64,000 nt of DNA from Pseudomonas agarici (GCF_900109755.1 NZ_FOAR01000009.1:1-64000); one strand, 5' to 3'; positions 17,550 through 27,431 are shown, numbered from the stretch's first letter. Notes: generated by a model not told the origin, from the sequence alone. Numbers and translations are program-made.

Positions 17550-18446
17550 ATGCTCAATCGCCTGCAAGCCTGGCGCGAACGCGGCTGGACCGCCGTTGAC
17601 GCGGCCACCTATGCCGCCGCCTGGCAGCGCTTCGGCGGGAGCGTGGCGACTCACCCCATGGTTGTCGAGCGTCTGGCGCAGTTGGCGCAGATTCCTGTGC
17701 GTTACCTGGGTTGGGAACAGGATGGCGAAATAAAAGCGTCGATTGCTACCTGGGGACGTGATCTGGCGTTGTCCAAGGATGTTCTCAAGCGCCAGGGCAA
17801 GAAAGGCCTGTTCGATCTGGGCAACGCGGAGCTGATCCTGCCGATAGCCACCGATGTCCAGGTGCCCCTGCGCCATCGGGCGCGCTATTTGTCGAGTTTG
17901 AATGAGGGGCGTATCGGCACGCTCAAGGCGCAGGCCGAGCAATTGGCCATGGCTCGTGAGCCTGAGGAACTGTCGAAGAAGTTTCGCTATAACCAGCGTC
18001 GTGAACTGCGCCTGCTGGAAGAGGCCGGTGGCGCGGTGCGCCCTGTCAGTGAATTCAGTAGTAAGGAACTGGCGGCGATCTATTGTGATCTGTTTCGGCG
18101 GCGCTGGGGGTTTGCCGCTACGGGGGTCGAACGCATGGCCGAGGTGCTGGAGTTGTTGCGCGAGTTACTGATCGGCTCGGTGCTGTTGCTCAACGGTGCG
18201 CCGATTGCCATACAACTGGTGTATCGCGCCGAGTCGCCGAGGTGGATCAGTGTCGAATACATTAACGGCGGAGTCGACCCCGAAACCCGCGCCTTCAGCC
18301 CCGGTAGCGTACTGAGTTTCCTCAATACCCAAGCCGCCTGGGAGCAGGCGCGGCTCAGCGGCAAGCCCCTGCGGTTTTCGTTCGGGCGGGCGGATCGGGA
18401 ATACAAGGATCGGTGGTGTCATCCTGTGTCGGTTTATCAGGTATGA
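17550..18446 (+). CDS. Mig-14 family protein (acyltransferase fold)
   Basis: A 298-residue Mig-14-type protein, linked in Salmonella and Pseudomonas to resistance to antimicrobial peptides and found on the inner side of the inner membrane. The C-terminal half looks like a GNAT/FemX fold (SVLLLNGAPIAIQLVY, RFSFGRADREYKDRW). The ATG at 17550 is chosen over the TTG one codon upstream. The stop overlaps the dnpA start by 4 bp (ATGA). Enzymatic activity is not known. Its place here suggests action on envelope or LPS components. Confidence 0.85.
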   Translation: MLNRLQAWRERGWTAVDAATYAAAWQRFGGSVATHPMVVERLAQLAQIPVRYLGWEQDGEIKASIATWGRDLALSKDVLKRQGKKGLFDLGNAELILPIATDVQVPLRHRARYLSSLNEGRIGTLKAQAEQLAMAREPEELSKKFRYNQRRELRLLEEAGGAVRPVSEFSSKELAAIYCDLFRRRWGFAATGVERMAEVLELLRELLIGSVLLLNGAPIAIQLVYRAESPRWISVEYINGGVDPETRAFSPGSVLSFLNTQAAWEQARLSGKPLRFSFGRADREYKDRWCHPVSVYQV

Positions 18447-19855
18447 GTCGTAAACAGCAACTTCTCAGGCGTCATCGGCGTAATAAGCGTATTGGGTTGG
18501 TGCTCGTCTTGCTGTTGTTGATGGCCACCGGTATTTGGGTGGATGGATGGATTGTGCCGCTGTGCGCCGTGCTGCTGTGGTGCGCTCACGAAGCCTGGTT
18601 TGCCGACCATTTATTTTATTCGCCCAAGGCGAACTACCACTATCGTTTCCCTCCGGACAGTGAGCGCGCCTCGGTGCTGCTCAACGGTGAATGCCTGCTG
18701 CTGAACACACCGATATCCTTCGATGGCAGCGAGACGCTGGTGCTGGAGGTTCGAGTCGCATGTTCCTGGTTGGGGCGCTTGATCGATCCCGTGATCGAAC
18801 TGCTGGGAGGCCAACGTCCCGACCGGCAGACCTTCGAGCGGGGCGTCAAGGGAGTGCGCTACCTCAACCTCAGTGGTCAGGCCGATGCGCTGTCTGGAGG
18901 CGCCCTGCGATTGACCGGTCGGCGTTGCCGAATTCTCGGGCAACCGCAGTTGTGGGTGTTTCGTCATCCGGATTACCGTCGCCAGCGAGTCATGGTGATC
19001 GCGCCTCATGCCGACGATGCGGAGCTGGCTGCATTTGGGTTGTACAGCCAGGCGGATGAGGCCTGGATCGTGACCCTGACAGCGGGTGAGATCGAATCCG
19101 AGCATTACCGTAAAATGGGTATTGAGCCGGCCGAGGCGTCGCGGCTCAAGGGGCGTTTGCGAGCGTGGGACAGTATCGCTGTACCGCAATGGGCCGGTGT
19201 CGCTCCGTCTCGTTGTATACAACTGGGTTACTTCTGCATGCAGCTACCGTCAATGCAGGCTACACCTGATCTGCCGGTCCCTTCCCTGGAAGCCAACCTT
19301 CGTGATACCCGTTTGTTCCGCCGGTTCAATCCGTTCCTGTTGCCTGGCGACGCAGATGGTGCTCCAACTTGGAATCGATTATTGGATGATCTGCGTGCCT
19401 TGTTGGTCAAGGCCCGGCCCGATGTACTGGTCTTGCCTCATCCGGTGCTCGATCCGCACCCGGATCATATCTGCAGCCATGCTGCCGTGCTCGAAGCGCT
19501 TGAAGGCCTGAAGTGGCAGCCGCGGGTGATTTTGGGTTACGCCAATCATTTGCATGACAATGATCGTTGGCCAATGGGCCGCTCAGGTCAGGGAGTGGCT
19601 CTGCCGCCAGTGCTCGATTCGACAGCTGTGCTGGAGCCGTATTCCCTTGAGCTTTCCACTCAATGCCAATTGGACAAGGCCATGTCGTTGGGCATGATGC
19701 ATGATTTGCAACCCCGTCCACCCTTCAAGCGTCGTCTTCGTGGTTTCCTGCAACGCTGGCTGGCCGGGCGTGTGCCGTCGCCATATGGAGAAAACGAGTA
19801 TTTTCGCAAGGCGGTGCGACGGCATGAATTGTTCTGGCGGATAAAGCGCCCATAA
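18443..19855 (+). CDS. dnpA: PIG-L family de-N-acetylase
   Basis: The 470-residue counterpart of PA5002 (DnpA), a putative LPS-sugar de-N-acetylase that affects fluoroquinolone persistence. A membrane anchor lies at about residues 17-50 (VLVLLLLMATGIW and a second hydrophobic run). The deacetylase domain follows, with zinc motif APHADDAEL (His189, Asp191, Asp192) and the second motif HPVLDPHPDH. The ATG overlaps the Mig-14 stop. The substrate has not been established, but acetylated core hexosamine is likely. Confidence 0.88.
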   Translation: MSRKQQLLRRHRRNKRIGLVLVLLLLMATGIWVDGWIVPLCAVLLWCAHEAWFADHLFYSPKANYHYRFPPDSERASVLLNGECLLLNTPISFDGSETLVLEVRVACSWLGRLIDPVIELLGGQRPDRQTFERGVKGVRYLNLSGQADALSGGALRLTGRRCRILGQPQLWVFRHPDYRRQRVMVIAPHADDAELAAFGLYSQADEAWIVTLTAGEIESEHYRKMGIEPAEASRLKGRLRAWDSIAVPQWAGVAPSRCIQLGYFCMQLPSMQATPDLPVPSLEANLRDTRLFRRFNPFLLPGDADGAPTWNRLLDDLRALLVKARPDVLVLPHPVLDPHPDHICSHAAVLEALEGLKWQPRVILGYANHLHDNDRWPMGRSGQGVALPPVLDSTAVLEPYSLELSTQCQLDKAMSLGMMHDLQPRPPFKRRLRGFLQRWLAGRVPSPYGENEYFRKAVRRHELFWRIKRP

Positions 19856-19968
19856 GGCGCAAAAGCCCTCAGGTTCCTGTATTTTGCACCAAGTCCAGGT
19901 GTCAGATTCGCAGGATCGACGAGCGAGTTTGACCCGCATGTGCCACGAGATGGCAGCAGGAAAGGTAT

Positions 19969-21114
19969 ATGAAATCGCGTTACAAGGTTCTGCAGCTACA
20001 GCCGGACTACAACGTCAAGGCCAACGATTTTGCCGATCTGGGTGAGCAGATCGTCAAGGCGCTGCCCAAGGCGCGTTTTGAAGTGACCTCGGGTTTCCTC
20101 AGTGGCCGTCCCGCGCAGGGCGAGCCTGTGAGTGTGGCCAGTCATTCGCATTACTTCGAGCTGCCGGAAAGTGCTCTCAAGGGGGTGCGCCTAAAGGCTA
20201 TGTGGCGTATCTACCGGTATTGTCGTGAACAGCAGTTCGATGTAGTGATCTGCAATCGCTTCAAGTCCGTGAACATGATGCTACAGCTCAACCGTTGGTT
20301 GAAGATTCCGTTGTGCATCGGTATTTCCCACGGTTTCGGCGAGTACGACCGAGGCTACCGGCGTCGGCAGACCCAGCGCTGGGTGAGTCCTGCCTGGCGT
20401 TTCGTCGGGGTTTCTCCGGCTGTTCGGGAGTACTTGGTCGGTCTGCGTTGCGGCTTTACAGAAAGTAATACGGTGGCGATTACCAATGCCATCGATATTG
20501 TCCAGGCTGAAGGATTGCAACACCCACGCCTCAGAGCCCGAGAGCTGCTGGGATTACCGGCGGATGCCCGCCTGGTAGGCGCCCTGGGACGCTTGGTGCC
20601 GATCAAGGGGCACGTGCACTTGTTGCAGGCTTTTGCCGGCTTGAAGGACGACTACCCTCAGGCTCAGGTCGCCATTATCGGCGCAGGGCGGGAAGAGGCC
20701 AATTTGCGTCGGGAAATCGAGCGTCTCGAGTTGACGGGGCGGGCGCATCTGGTGGGGTTTCGCGAAGATGCTCTGCAATATGTGCGAGCATTCGATATCT
20801 GGACGATGCCCTCCCTGAACGAGGGGCTGGGTCTGGCCCTGTTGGAAGGCATGAGTGGGCATTTGCCGATTATCGCTTCGAACGTGCCTGCCATGTTACC
20901 GCTGATTCAGGGGGCAGGCGGTCTTTCCCACGAGCCGGGCAACGTCGAGCAATTGAAAGCAGCGTTGGGGGCCTACCTCACCCTTGATGACGACGCGCTA
21001 CGGGCCAAGGGTGAAGAAGCCTTCCGCTATCTTCAGCGCGAGCACGACATTGAGGAGTTTCGTCAACATTATTTGGACTTGATAGAGTCCGGTCTGAGCC
21101 AGTCAGGTAACTAG
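19969..21114 (+). CDS. ssg: GT4 glycosyltransferase, Ssg-like
   Basis: 381 residues with two Rossmann domains. The C-terminal one carries ALGRLVPIKGH and the donor-binding SLNEGLGLALLEGM. Position and length match Ssg (PA5001), needed for outer-core or O-antigen assembly and for surface properties. It follows dnpA after 113 bp with nothing recognised in the gap. The next glycosyltransferase starts 4 bp after its stop. Sugar and linkage cannot be read from sequence. Confidence 0.75.
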   Translation: MKSRYKVLQLQPDYNVKANDFADLGEQIVKALPKARFEVTSGFLSGRPAQGEPVSVASHSHYFELPESALKGVRLKAMWRIYRYCREQQFDVVICNRFKSVNMMLQLNRWLKIPLCIGISHGFGEYDRGYRRRQTQRWVSPAWRFVGVSPAVREYLVGLRCGFTESNTVAITNAIDIVQAEGLQHPRLRARELLGLPADARLVGALGRLVPIKGHVHLLQAFAGLKDDYPQAQVAIIGAGREEANLRREIERLELTGRAHLVGFREDALQYVRAFDIWTMPSLNEGLGLALLEGMSGHLPIIASNVPAMLPLIQGAGGLSHEPGNVEQLKAALGAYLTLDDDALRAKGEEAFRYLQREHDIEEFRQHYLDLIESGLSQSGN

Positions 21115-21118
21115 GTAC

Positions 21119-22003
21119 ATGAGCGAAAAACAACCGCTGGTGACGGTGATCATTGCATCGTACAACCATGGCAGGTACATCGAAAAAAGCATCCTCAGCG
21201 TGCTGGGGCAGACTTATCCAAACATCGAGCTGTTGGTGGTCGACGACGGCTCGCCCGATGACAGTGTCGAGCGAATCCGTCGCCTTCAGGCCGAGCATGG
21301 TTTTGACTTCCAGGTTCAGCCAAACCAGGGATTGACCAAGACCCTCAATGGTGCTATTGCCCGTGCCAAAGGTAGCCTGATCGTTTCATTCGGTTCCGAT
21401 GACATCATGTTCCCGGATCGTATCGCCATCCAAGTGGCCTACATGGATGGCAAGCCCGAAGTGGGGATTTGCGCCGGCAATATTGAGTTGATTGATGGTG
21501 ACGGAAATCTACTGCCGGAAAAGCGCCAGCGTCGCGATATCCCCTTCCGGCGGCTCAATTTCGATGAAATGTTCATGGATCTCAAGCCGTTTCCACCGGC
21601 CCCGACATTGATGATGCGCCGAGAGGCGCTGGACAAGGTTGGTGGGTTCGACCCGGATATCCCACTGGAAGACCTGCTGATCGAACTCAAGATCACCCAT
21701 GCCGGTTATTACATCGATGCGTTAAATGTGTGCATGGCCCAATACCGTCAACATGCTACCAATTCGTACAAGAATCACAGGTTCATGATCGAGAACATTC
21801 TTAAGACTTATGCGTTGTTCCGTGATCACCCCGCTTACGATGCCGTGCGTTATGACTTCCTGAACTCGATGTTCCTCAAGACGTCGAACCGGGACCGGGT
21901 ATTGGCTCGAGAAATACTCCAGCAAATTCCGTTCAAGTATTTTGGCCGTAAGACCTTGCGCGGTTTGGGGCGTCTGATTTTCTCTGCCAAAGAAACCGGC
22001 TGA
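21119..22003 (+). CDS. wapR: GT2 glycosyltransferase, WapR-like
   Basis: The 294-residue GT-A fold protein begins VTVIIASYNHGRYIEKSI, then the donor-binding VDDGSP and the SFGSDDIM metal motif. By position it matches WapR (PA5000), the rhamnosyltransferase making the core variant that accepts O-antigen. Its neighbour is the ligase that uses that acceptor. A terminator follows. Confidence 0.72.
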   Translation: MSEKQPLVTVIIASYNHGRYIEKSILSVLGQTYPNIELLVVDDGSPDDSVERIRRLQAEHGFDFQVQPNQGLTKTLNGAIARAKGSLIVSFGSDDIMFPDRIAIQVAYMDGKPEVGICAGNIELIDGDGNLLPEKRQRRDIPFRRLNFDEMFMDLKPFPPAPTLMMRREALDKVGGFDPDIPLEDLLIELKITHAGYYIDALNVCMAQYRQHATNSYKNHRFMIENILKTYALFRDHPAYDAVRYDFLNSMFLKTSNRDRVLAREILQQIPFKYFGRKTLRGLGRLIFSAKETG

Positions 22004-22033
22004 GGCCCCGACCGTCCTGACTAGGACAGTGTC

Positions 22034-22062
22034 ACGGCGCTGCTCGTGGGGCGCGCCGTTTT
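22034..22062 (+). terminator. Rho-independent terminator after wapR
   Basis: ACGGCGC (22034-22040) pairs with GCGCCGT (22053-22059), followed by TTTTCT. It lies between two convergent genes and probably ends the LPS core transcript before it runs into the ligase gene. Confidence 0.65.
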
Positions 22063-22067
22063 CTGCG

Positions 22068-23945
22068 TTAGGATTTTTGCAGCGAGAGCTGTTGAGCCTC
22101 TATGTGGCGCCGCATGTTGTCGATGGCTTTGTCCGAGGCCAATGTCTGGTAACCATTCAACAGTTGTTCGAAGTGCTCTTCGAAGAGCCAGCTTCGGTCT
22201 TGTGGGTAACGCTGCATATGACGCAGGTTGCGTACACGCAATTCGTGGCTGAGCGCTGAGGGCAGAATGCGCATGTCCGCCACATCGATCAGGCCGAATT
22301 CTCCATCGTCCATCAACAGCACATTTCCCAGATGCAGTGAGCGGAAGTAGACCCCACGTTCATGCAGTTGGGCCATAAAGCGCCCGAACCGCTGCATCAG
22401 TGCCTGACGAAGGCTGGCATCGAGGCTCTGCAGGGTCTGGCGCAGGGTTTGTCCTGGAAGTGGCTGATAATGGACGGCGTCGCTGCCGTCTGGCAGGTTA
22501 TACAGGGCAAGCACGCGAGGCGCGGGAATGCGCAGCGCCAACAAACGTGCGCTGTTGACGGCGAAACGCTGCGAATAGGGATTGAAATTACCTGAGGTAT
22601 ACCAGCGTCGTGGGCGAAACAGCTTCAAGAAAGTTTTATCTTCCAGGCGCAACACTTTAGGGCCTAGCCCATCAGCCTCGATGATCTCGGCGTTGTGGCA
22701 TTGCCGTGCGAAGGCCTCTGGCTTGAGTCGCTTGGGGCGCAGCATCAATAAGTTGTCAGATCGACGAGCGATATGCAGGCTGGCAATCAGGGCCAGGGGG
22801 ATCCAGAGTAAAAACCAATGCTCCCGTGGCCGTGACAAGATCCCGCCACCTTCGGTCAGGCCGGCGCCGATTCCATAGACCAGCATCGTGGAAGCGAGAA
22901 CGAACAGCGGCTGATGGCGTTGCCTGAAACTGCTGAAGAGTCCCCAGGCCAGCATGAACAGCCATGGTAGCAAGCCGACCAGGCCGACGTAATAAAGGAC
23001 GCCCAGCGCAAAGCTGTGAGGCTCTCGCAATAAAAAATCTACGCCGATATCCAAGTATAGCTTCGAGTCGTAGCCATGCCCGATCCAGGGGTGTTCGCCA
23101 ATGTGCTGCAGGGACAGGTTCCAGAGCTCGAAGCGATAGGAGTTGCCCCGCGCGCCTAGCAACTCCGGTATGGCCAGCAGGACAACGGCGGCAGTGAGCA
23201 AGAGGCTGCAAACCAATATCAGGGTGCGACGATTCCAATGCGTGATACTCAGCCAGACGATAGCGAGTGTTAGTGCCACCAGAGGCGTTCGTGAGCCGGT
23301 GGCCATGATGGCAAGGAACATCACCACCAGTGCCGGAACGCTCAAGTACAAGGTCTGAAGTCGCTGGGTAGTGATGCAGGTGGATAACCAGTAGATGCAG
23401 AAGAACCCGAAAACATGGGAGCTCAACAGCGGATTATCAAAGGCGCCTGCACCCACCATGCGTTCACCGGGTGTATAGCCGTGAGCGAACCGCGCCAGAT
23501 AGACCGTGGTAGCGCCCAGGGCGATGATAGCGGCACTGAACATCACGACTTTCAAGGCTTCTCCGCGGTATTGCAGCAGCAGCGCGCAACCGGCGAACAG
23601 CATCAGCGTCTGGAGGGGAATTTTCATCATCCCGTAATCAGGCTGTTCAGGGGGGCTCCAGAGCAGGCTCAGACAGGCCCAGAGACCGAAGGCTGCGAAC
23701 CCGATAATCAATGGTTCACGCAGTAGCGTCGTTACTTCAGTTGGGCGCAAGCACAGCAACAGTAAAGTGGGTATGGCAAATAAGCTCAGGTAGAGCGAAG
23801 TCAGGGCCGAACGTCCCGAAAGTACGAACATTCCGCACAGCAGCATCAGATAGCCGGCAGGAAGAACCCATAGACAAAGAAAATCGAAGGTGCGGTTTAA
23901 AGCATAAGTGAGGCGCTTGGATTGCATGTAGGAAAGACATTCCAC
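22068..23945 (-). CDS. O-antigen ligase (WaaL-like) fused to an LPS kinase-like domain
   Basis: 625 residues. Residues 1 to about 395 are a polytopic Wzy_C/WaaL-type membrane domain, with many hydrophobic helices and a periplasmic loop with RFELWNLSLQHIGEHPWIGH, a core WaaL motif. Such enzymes transfer O-antigen from undecaprenyl diphosphate to core lipid A. Residues from about 400 form a cytoplasmic kinase-like domain with EDKTFLKLFRPR and FGLIDVADMRI. Its catalytic loop reads YFRSLHLGNVLL, with Ser where Asp is expected. In P. aeruginosa the two parts are separate genes (PA4999, PA4998). Orientation is opposite to the other core genes. The start is ATG 23945, or the Met six codons on. Confidence 0.85.
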   Translation of the reverse strand: MECLSYMQSKRLTYALNRTFDFLCLWVLPAGYLMLLCGMFVLSGRSALTSLYLSLFAIPTLLLLCLRPTEVTTLLREPLIIGFAAFGLWACLSLLWSPPEQPDYGMMKIPLQTLMLFAGCALLLQYRGEALKVVMFSAAIIALGATTVYLARFAHGYTPGERMVGAGAFDNPLLSSHVFGFFCIYWLSTCITTQRLQTLYLSVPALVVMFLAIMATGSRTPLVALTLAIVWLSITHWNRRTLILVCSLLLTAAVVLLAIPELLGARGNSYRFELWNLSLQHIGEHPWIGHGYDSKLYLDIGVDFLLREPHSFALGVLYYVGLVGLLPWLFMLAWGLFSSFRQRHQPLFVLASTMLVYGIGAGLTEGGGILSRPREHWFLLWIPLALIASLHIARRSDNLLMLRPKRLKPEAFARQCHNAEIIEADGLGPKVLRLEDKTFLKLFRPRRWYTSGNFNPYSQRFAVNSARLLALRIPAPRVLALYNLPDGSDAVHYQPLPGQTLRQTLQSLDASLRQALMQRFGRFMAQLHERGVYFRSLHLGNVLLMDDGEFGLIDVADMRILPSALSHELRVRNLRHMQRYPQDRSWLFEEHFEQLLNGYQTLASDKAIDNMRRHIEAQQLSLQKS

Positions 23946-24085
23946 AAAAGATAGTGCCGATCATCATAGATGGATGGCATTTTAATGTCATTGGTCGTGG
24001 GGAGGGCCATCGACACGCGCAGTGTGCAAGTACACCAGAGAAGCTGTGCTAAAGTCAGCCTCCTTTTTCACAAGCGCCGCGTGAT

Positions 24086-25891
24086 ATGACCGACTCCCGT
24101 CTCAGCGCAAGCCCTTCGAGCTTGAAGATATACCTCCGTTTACTCAGTTATGTCCGGCCTTACGCGGGTCTGTTCGCGTTGAGTATCCTCGGGTTCCTTA
24201 TATTCGCTTCGACCCAGCCGATGCTTGGCTACATCCTCAAGTATTTCGTCGACGGCCTGTCCAATCCCCAGGCCTCGCTGTTCCCCAGCGTTCCCTACCT
24301 GCGCGACTTGCAACTGCTGCAGGCGGTGCCGCTGCTGATCGTGCTGATTGCCGGCTGGCAAGGACTCGGGTCCTATCTGGGCAACTACTTTCTGGCGAAG
24401 GTGTCGTTAGGATTGGTGCATGATCTTCGGGTGCAGTTGTTCAATAACCTGCTGACCTTGCCCAACCGCTATTTCGACAGCCACAACTCCGGTCATCTGA
24501 TCTCGCGTATCACTTTCAATGTGACCATGGTCACCGGGGCGGCCACGGATGCAATCAAGGTGGTGATCCGCGAAGGCATGACCGTGGTGTTTCTGTTTCT
24601 TTCGTTGCTGTGGATGAACTGGCGTCTGACGCTGGTCATGATAGCGATACTGCCGCTGATCGCAGTGATGGTCAGCTCCTCGAGCAAGAAATTTCGTAAG
24701 CAGAGCAAGCGTATCCAGGTCGCAATGGGTGATGTCACCCATGTCGCCTCGGAGACCATCCAGGGTTATCGTGTAGTGCGCAGCTTCGGTGGCGAGGCCT
24801 ATGAACGGCAGCGATTCCTCGAGGCCAGCCAGGGCAATACCGACAAACAACTGCGCATGACTCGTACCGGAGCGATCTACACTCCATTGCTGCAACTGGT
24901 GATCTACAGTGCCATGGCGGTGTTGATGTTCCTGGTGTTGTTTCTGCGTGGCGATGCTTCTGCAGGCGACATGATTGCCTATATCACTTTGGCTGGGTTG
25001 TTGCCTAAGCCGATTCGCCAGCTCTCCGAAGTCAGTTCGACCATCCAGAAAGGTGTCGCGGGGGCTGAAAGCATTTTCGAGCAGTTGGATGTCGAGTCCG
25101 AAGTGGACGGCGGCACCATTGAGCGTGAAGCGGTCAGCGGTCGCCTGGAAGTGCGTAATCTGAGCTTCACTTATCCGGATACCGATCGGCAGGTCTTGAG
25201 TGATATCAGCTTTACCGTCGAGCCGGGCCAGATGATCGCTTTGGTTGGGCGCTCTGGTAGTGGCAAGTCGACGCTGGCGGCCCTGATTCCTCGTTTCTAT
25301 CATCATGATACGGGTGAAATTCTTCTCGACGGTGTCGAGATCGAAGATTATCGCCTGTTGAACTTGCGTCGGCACATTGCCCAGGTGACCCAGCATGTCA
25401 CGTTGTTCAGCGATACCGTGGCCAATAATATTGCCTATGGGGACCTGGCGGGCGCTCCTCGTGCTGATATCGAGGCCGCCGCCGCCGATGCCTATGCAAA
25501 AGAGTTCATCGAGCAGTTGCCCCAGGGCTTCGATACCCAGGTAGGCGAAAACGGCGTGTTGCTGTCTGGCGGCCAGCGCCAGCGCCTGGCGATTGCCCGC
25601 GCTTTACTCAAAAATGCGCCGTTGTTGATTCTCGACGAGGCGACCTCGGCCCTCGACACCGAGTCGGAGCGGCATATCCAGGCAGCGCTGGACCAGGCCA
25701 TGAAGGGGCGCACTACGCTGGTGATCGCTCACCGACTTTCGACCATCGAGAAAGCCGATCTGATCCTGGTCATGGATCAGGGGCGTATTGTCGAGCGGGG
25801 TAGTCATGCCCAACTGTTGGCGCAGAACGGCTACTATGCGCGGCTCAACGCCATGGGGCTCGATGATCCGGCTCCTGTTGACATTGTTTGA
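24086..25891 (+). CDS. msbA: Lipid A-core ABC flippase
   Basis: Half-transporter that moves core-lipid A across the inner membrane. The 601 residues include an N-terminal six-helix membrane domain (about 20-320). The ATPase domain follows with Walker A GRSGSGKST (Lys394), signature LLSGGQRQR, Walker B LLILDEATSALD and H-loop AHRLST. It is divergent from the ligase-kinase gene across 140 bp that must hold both promoters; no clear -35/-10 pair was seen there. Confidence 0.96.
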   Translation: MTDSRLSASPSSLKIYLRLLSYVRPYAGLFALSILGFLIFASTQPMLGYILKYFVDGLSNPQASLFPSVPYLRDLQLLQAVPLLIVLIAGWQGLGSYLGNYFLAKVSLGLVHDLRVQLFNNLLTLPNRYFDSHNSGHLISRITFNVTMVTGAATDAIKVVIREGMTVVFLFLSLLWMNWRLTLVMIAILPLIAVMVSSSSKKFRKQSKRIQVAMGDVTHVASETIQGYRVVRSFGGEAYERQRFLEASQGNTDKQLRMTRTGAIYTPLLQLVIYSAMAVLMFLVLFLRGDASAGDMIAYITLAGLLPKPIRQLSEVSSTIQKGVAGAESIFEQLDVESEVDGGTIEREAVSGRLEVRNLSFTYPDTDRQVLSDISFTVEPGQMIALVGRSGSGKSTLAALIPRFYHHDTGEILLDGVEIEDYRLLNLRRHIAQVTQHVTLFSDTVANNIAYGDLAGAPRADIEAAAADAYAKEFIEQLPQGFDTQVGENGVLLSGGQRQRLAIARALLKNAPLLILDEATSALDTESERHIQAALDQAMKGRTTLVIAHRLSTIEKADLILVMDQGRIVERGSHAQLLAQNGYYARLNAMGLDDPAPVDIV

Positions 25892-25917
25892 GCGACGATG
25901 GGGCAGGCGATATGTAA

Positions 25918-25948
25918 GGCTAGTTTGCTTTTTTTGTGTGAACTAGCC
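25918..25948. promoter_or_regulatory. Inverted repeat upstream of hldE
   Basis: GGCTAGTT (25918-25925) and AACTAGCC (25941-25948) are perfect complements around a 15-base loop with seven T's. The T's lie in the loop, so it is not a standard terminator and may be an operator or the end structure of the msbA transcript. A TAATAT -10-like hexamer follows at 25965-25970, 34 bp before the hldE ATG. Confidence 0.45.
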
Positions 25949-26003
25949 TGCGCCAACCCTGTGTTAATATCGCGCCCCTGTTCATTTTGTATGTGGGTTG
26001 CCC

Positions 26004-27425
26004 ATGAAGTTGTCCATGCCGCGATTCGATCAAGCCCCCGTTTTGGTAGTTGGCGATGTCATGCTTGACCGTTACTGGCATGGTGGCACCTCACGGATTT
26101 CCCCTGAGGCGCCGGTGCCGGTGGTCAAGGTCGAGCAGATCGAAGACCGTCCGGGCGGCGCCGCCAACGTTGCCCTCAACATTGCCGCGTTGGGCGCCCC
26201 GGCGTCCCTGGTGGGCGTTACCGGTGATGATGAGGCCGCCGACAGCCTGGTCAACAGCCTCAAGGGCGTAGGGGTCCGGGCGCTGTTCCAGCGTATTGCG
26301 CACCAGCCGACCATCGTCAAGCTGCGGGTCATGAGCCGTCACCAGCAACTGCTGCGCATTGATTTCGAGGAGCCCTTTGCCACCGACGCCCTGGCGTTGG
26401 GAGTTGAAGTGGATGGCCTGCTCGACGGCATCAAGGTGCTGGTGCTTTCCGATTACGGCAAGGGGGCGCTGAAAAACCATCAGGCGCTGATTCAGGCGGC
26501 GCGTGGGCGAGGTATTCCGGTGCTTGCCGATCCTAAGGGCAAGGATTTCTCGATCTATCGCGGAGCCAGCCTGATCACGCCCAACCTCAGTGAATTCGAA
26601 ACCATCGTCGGCGGTTGCCTCGACGAGCATGAGCTGGTTGCCAAGGGCGCGAAGCTCATGCAGGAGCTGGACCTCGGTGCGCTGCTGGTGACCCGTGGCG
26701 AGCACGGCATGACCTTGCTGCGCCCGGATCATCCGGCGCTGCACCTGCCGGCCCGGGCTCGTGAAGTATTCGATGTAACCGGTGCCGGCGATACGGTGAT
26801 CTCCACCCTGGCCGCTGCGATTGCCGCCGGCGAGGATTTGCCGCACGCGGTGGCCCTGGCCAACCTGGCGGCAGGTATCGTGGTTGGCAAGTTGGGCACG
26901 GCGGCCATCAGCGCGCCAGAGTTACGTCGCGCCATCCAGCGTGAAGAAGGTTCCGAGCGCGGTGTGCTGGGCCTTGAGCAACTGCTGTTGGCGGTGGATG
27001 ACGCTCGAGCGCACAACGAGAAGATCGTCTTCACCAATGGTTGCTTCGACATTCTGCACGCCGGTCATGTGACCTATCTGGAGCAGGCGCGGGCCCAGGG
27101 TGATCGGCTGATCGTCGCGGTCAACGACGATGCTTCGGTCAGTCGCCTGAAAGGTCCGGGGCGGCCGATCAATAGCGTCGACCGCCGCATGGCGGTGCTG
27201 GCGGGCCTCGGTGCCGTGGATTGGGTGATCAGCTTCCCCGAAGCGACTCCGGAAAATTTGCTGATGCAAGTCAAACCCGACGTGCTGGTCAAGGGCGGTG
27301 ATTATGGGGTTGACCAGGTGGTCGGTGCCGGCATCGTCACCGCCTACGGCGGTACGGTGAAAGTGCTGGGCCTGGTGGAAAACAGTTCGACGACGGCGAT
27401 TGTCGAGAAAATCCGCAGCAACTGA
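26004..27425 (+). CDS. hldE: Bifunctional heptose 7-phosphate kinase/heptose 1-phosphate adenylyltransferase
   Basis: Makes the ADP-heptose used by WaaC and WaaF. The N-terminal PfkB kinase domain has VLVVGDVMLDRYW and DVTGAGDTVIS (GAGD at 260-263). The C-terminal cytidylyltransferase-like domain has FTNGCFDILHAGHV near residue 343. ATG 26004 gives 473 residues, the usual family length, and is preferred to the TTG two codons upstream. Confidence 0.95.
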   Translation: MKLSMPRFDQAPVLVVGDVMLDRYWHGGTSRISPEAPVPVVKVEQIEDRPGGAANVALNIAALGAPASLVGVTGDDEAADSLVNSLKGVGVRALFQRIAHQPTIVKLRVMSRHQQLLRIDFEEPFATDALALGVEVDGLLDGIKVLVLSDYGKGALKNHQALIQAARGRGIPVLADPKGKDFSIYRGASLITPNLSEFETIVGGCLDEHELVAKGAKLMQELDLGALLVTRGEHGMTLLRPDHPALHLPARAREVFDVTGAGDTVISTLAAAIAAGEDLPHAVALANLAAGIVVGKLGTAAISAPELRRAIQREEGSERGVLGLEQLLLAVDDARAHNEKIVFTNGCFDILHAGHVTYLEQARAQGDRLIVAVNDDASVSRLKGPGRPINSVDRRMAVLAGLGAVDWVISFPEATPENLLMQVKPDVLVKGGDYGVDQVVGAGIVTAYGGTVKVLGLVENSSTTAIVEKIRSN

Positions 27426-27431
27426 ATCGCT

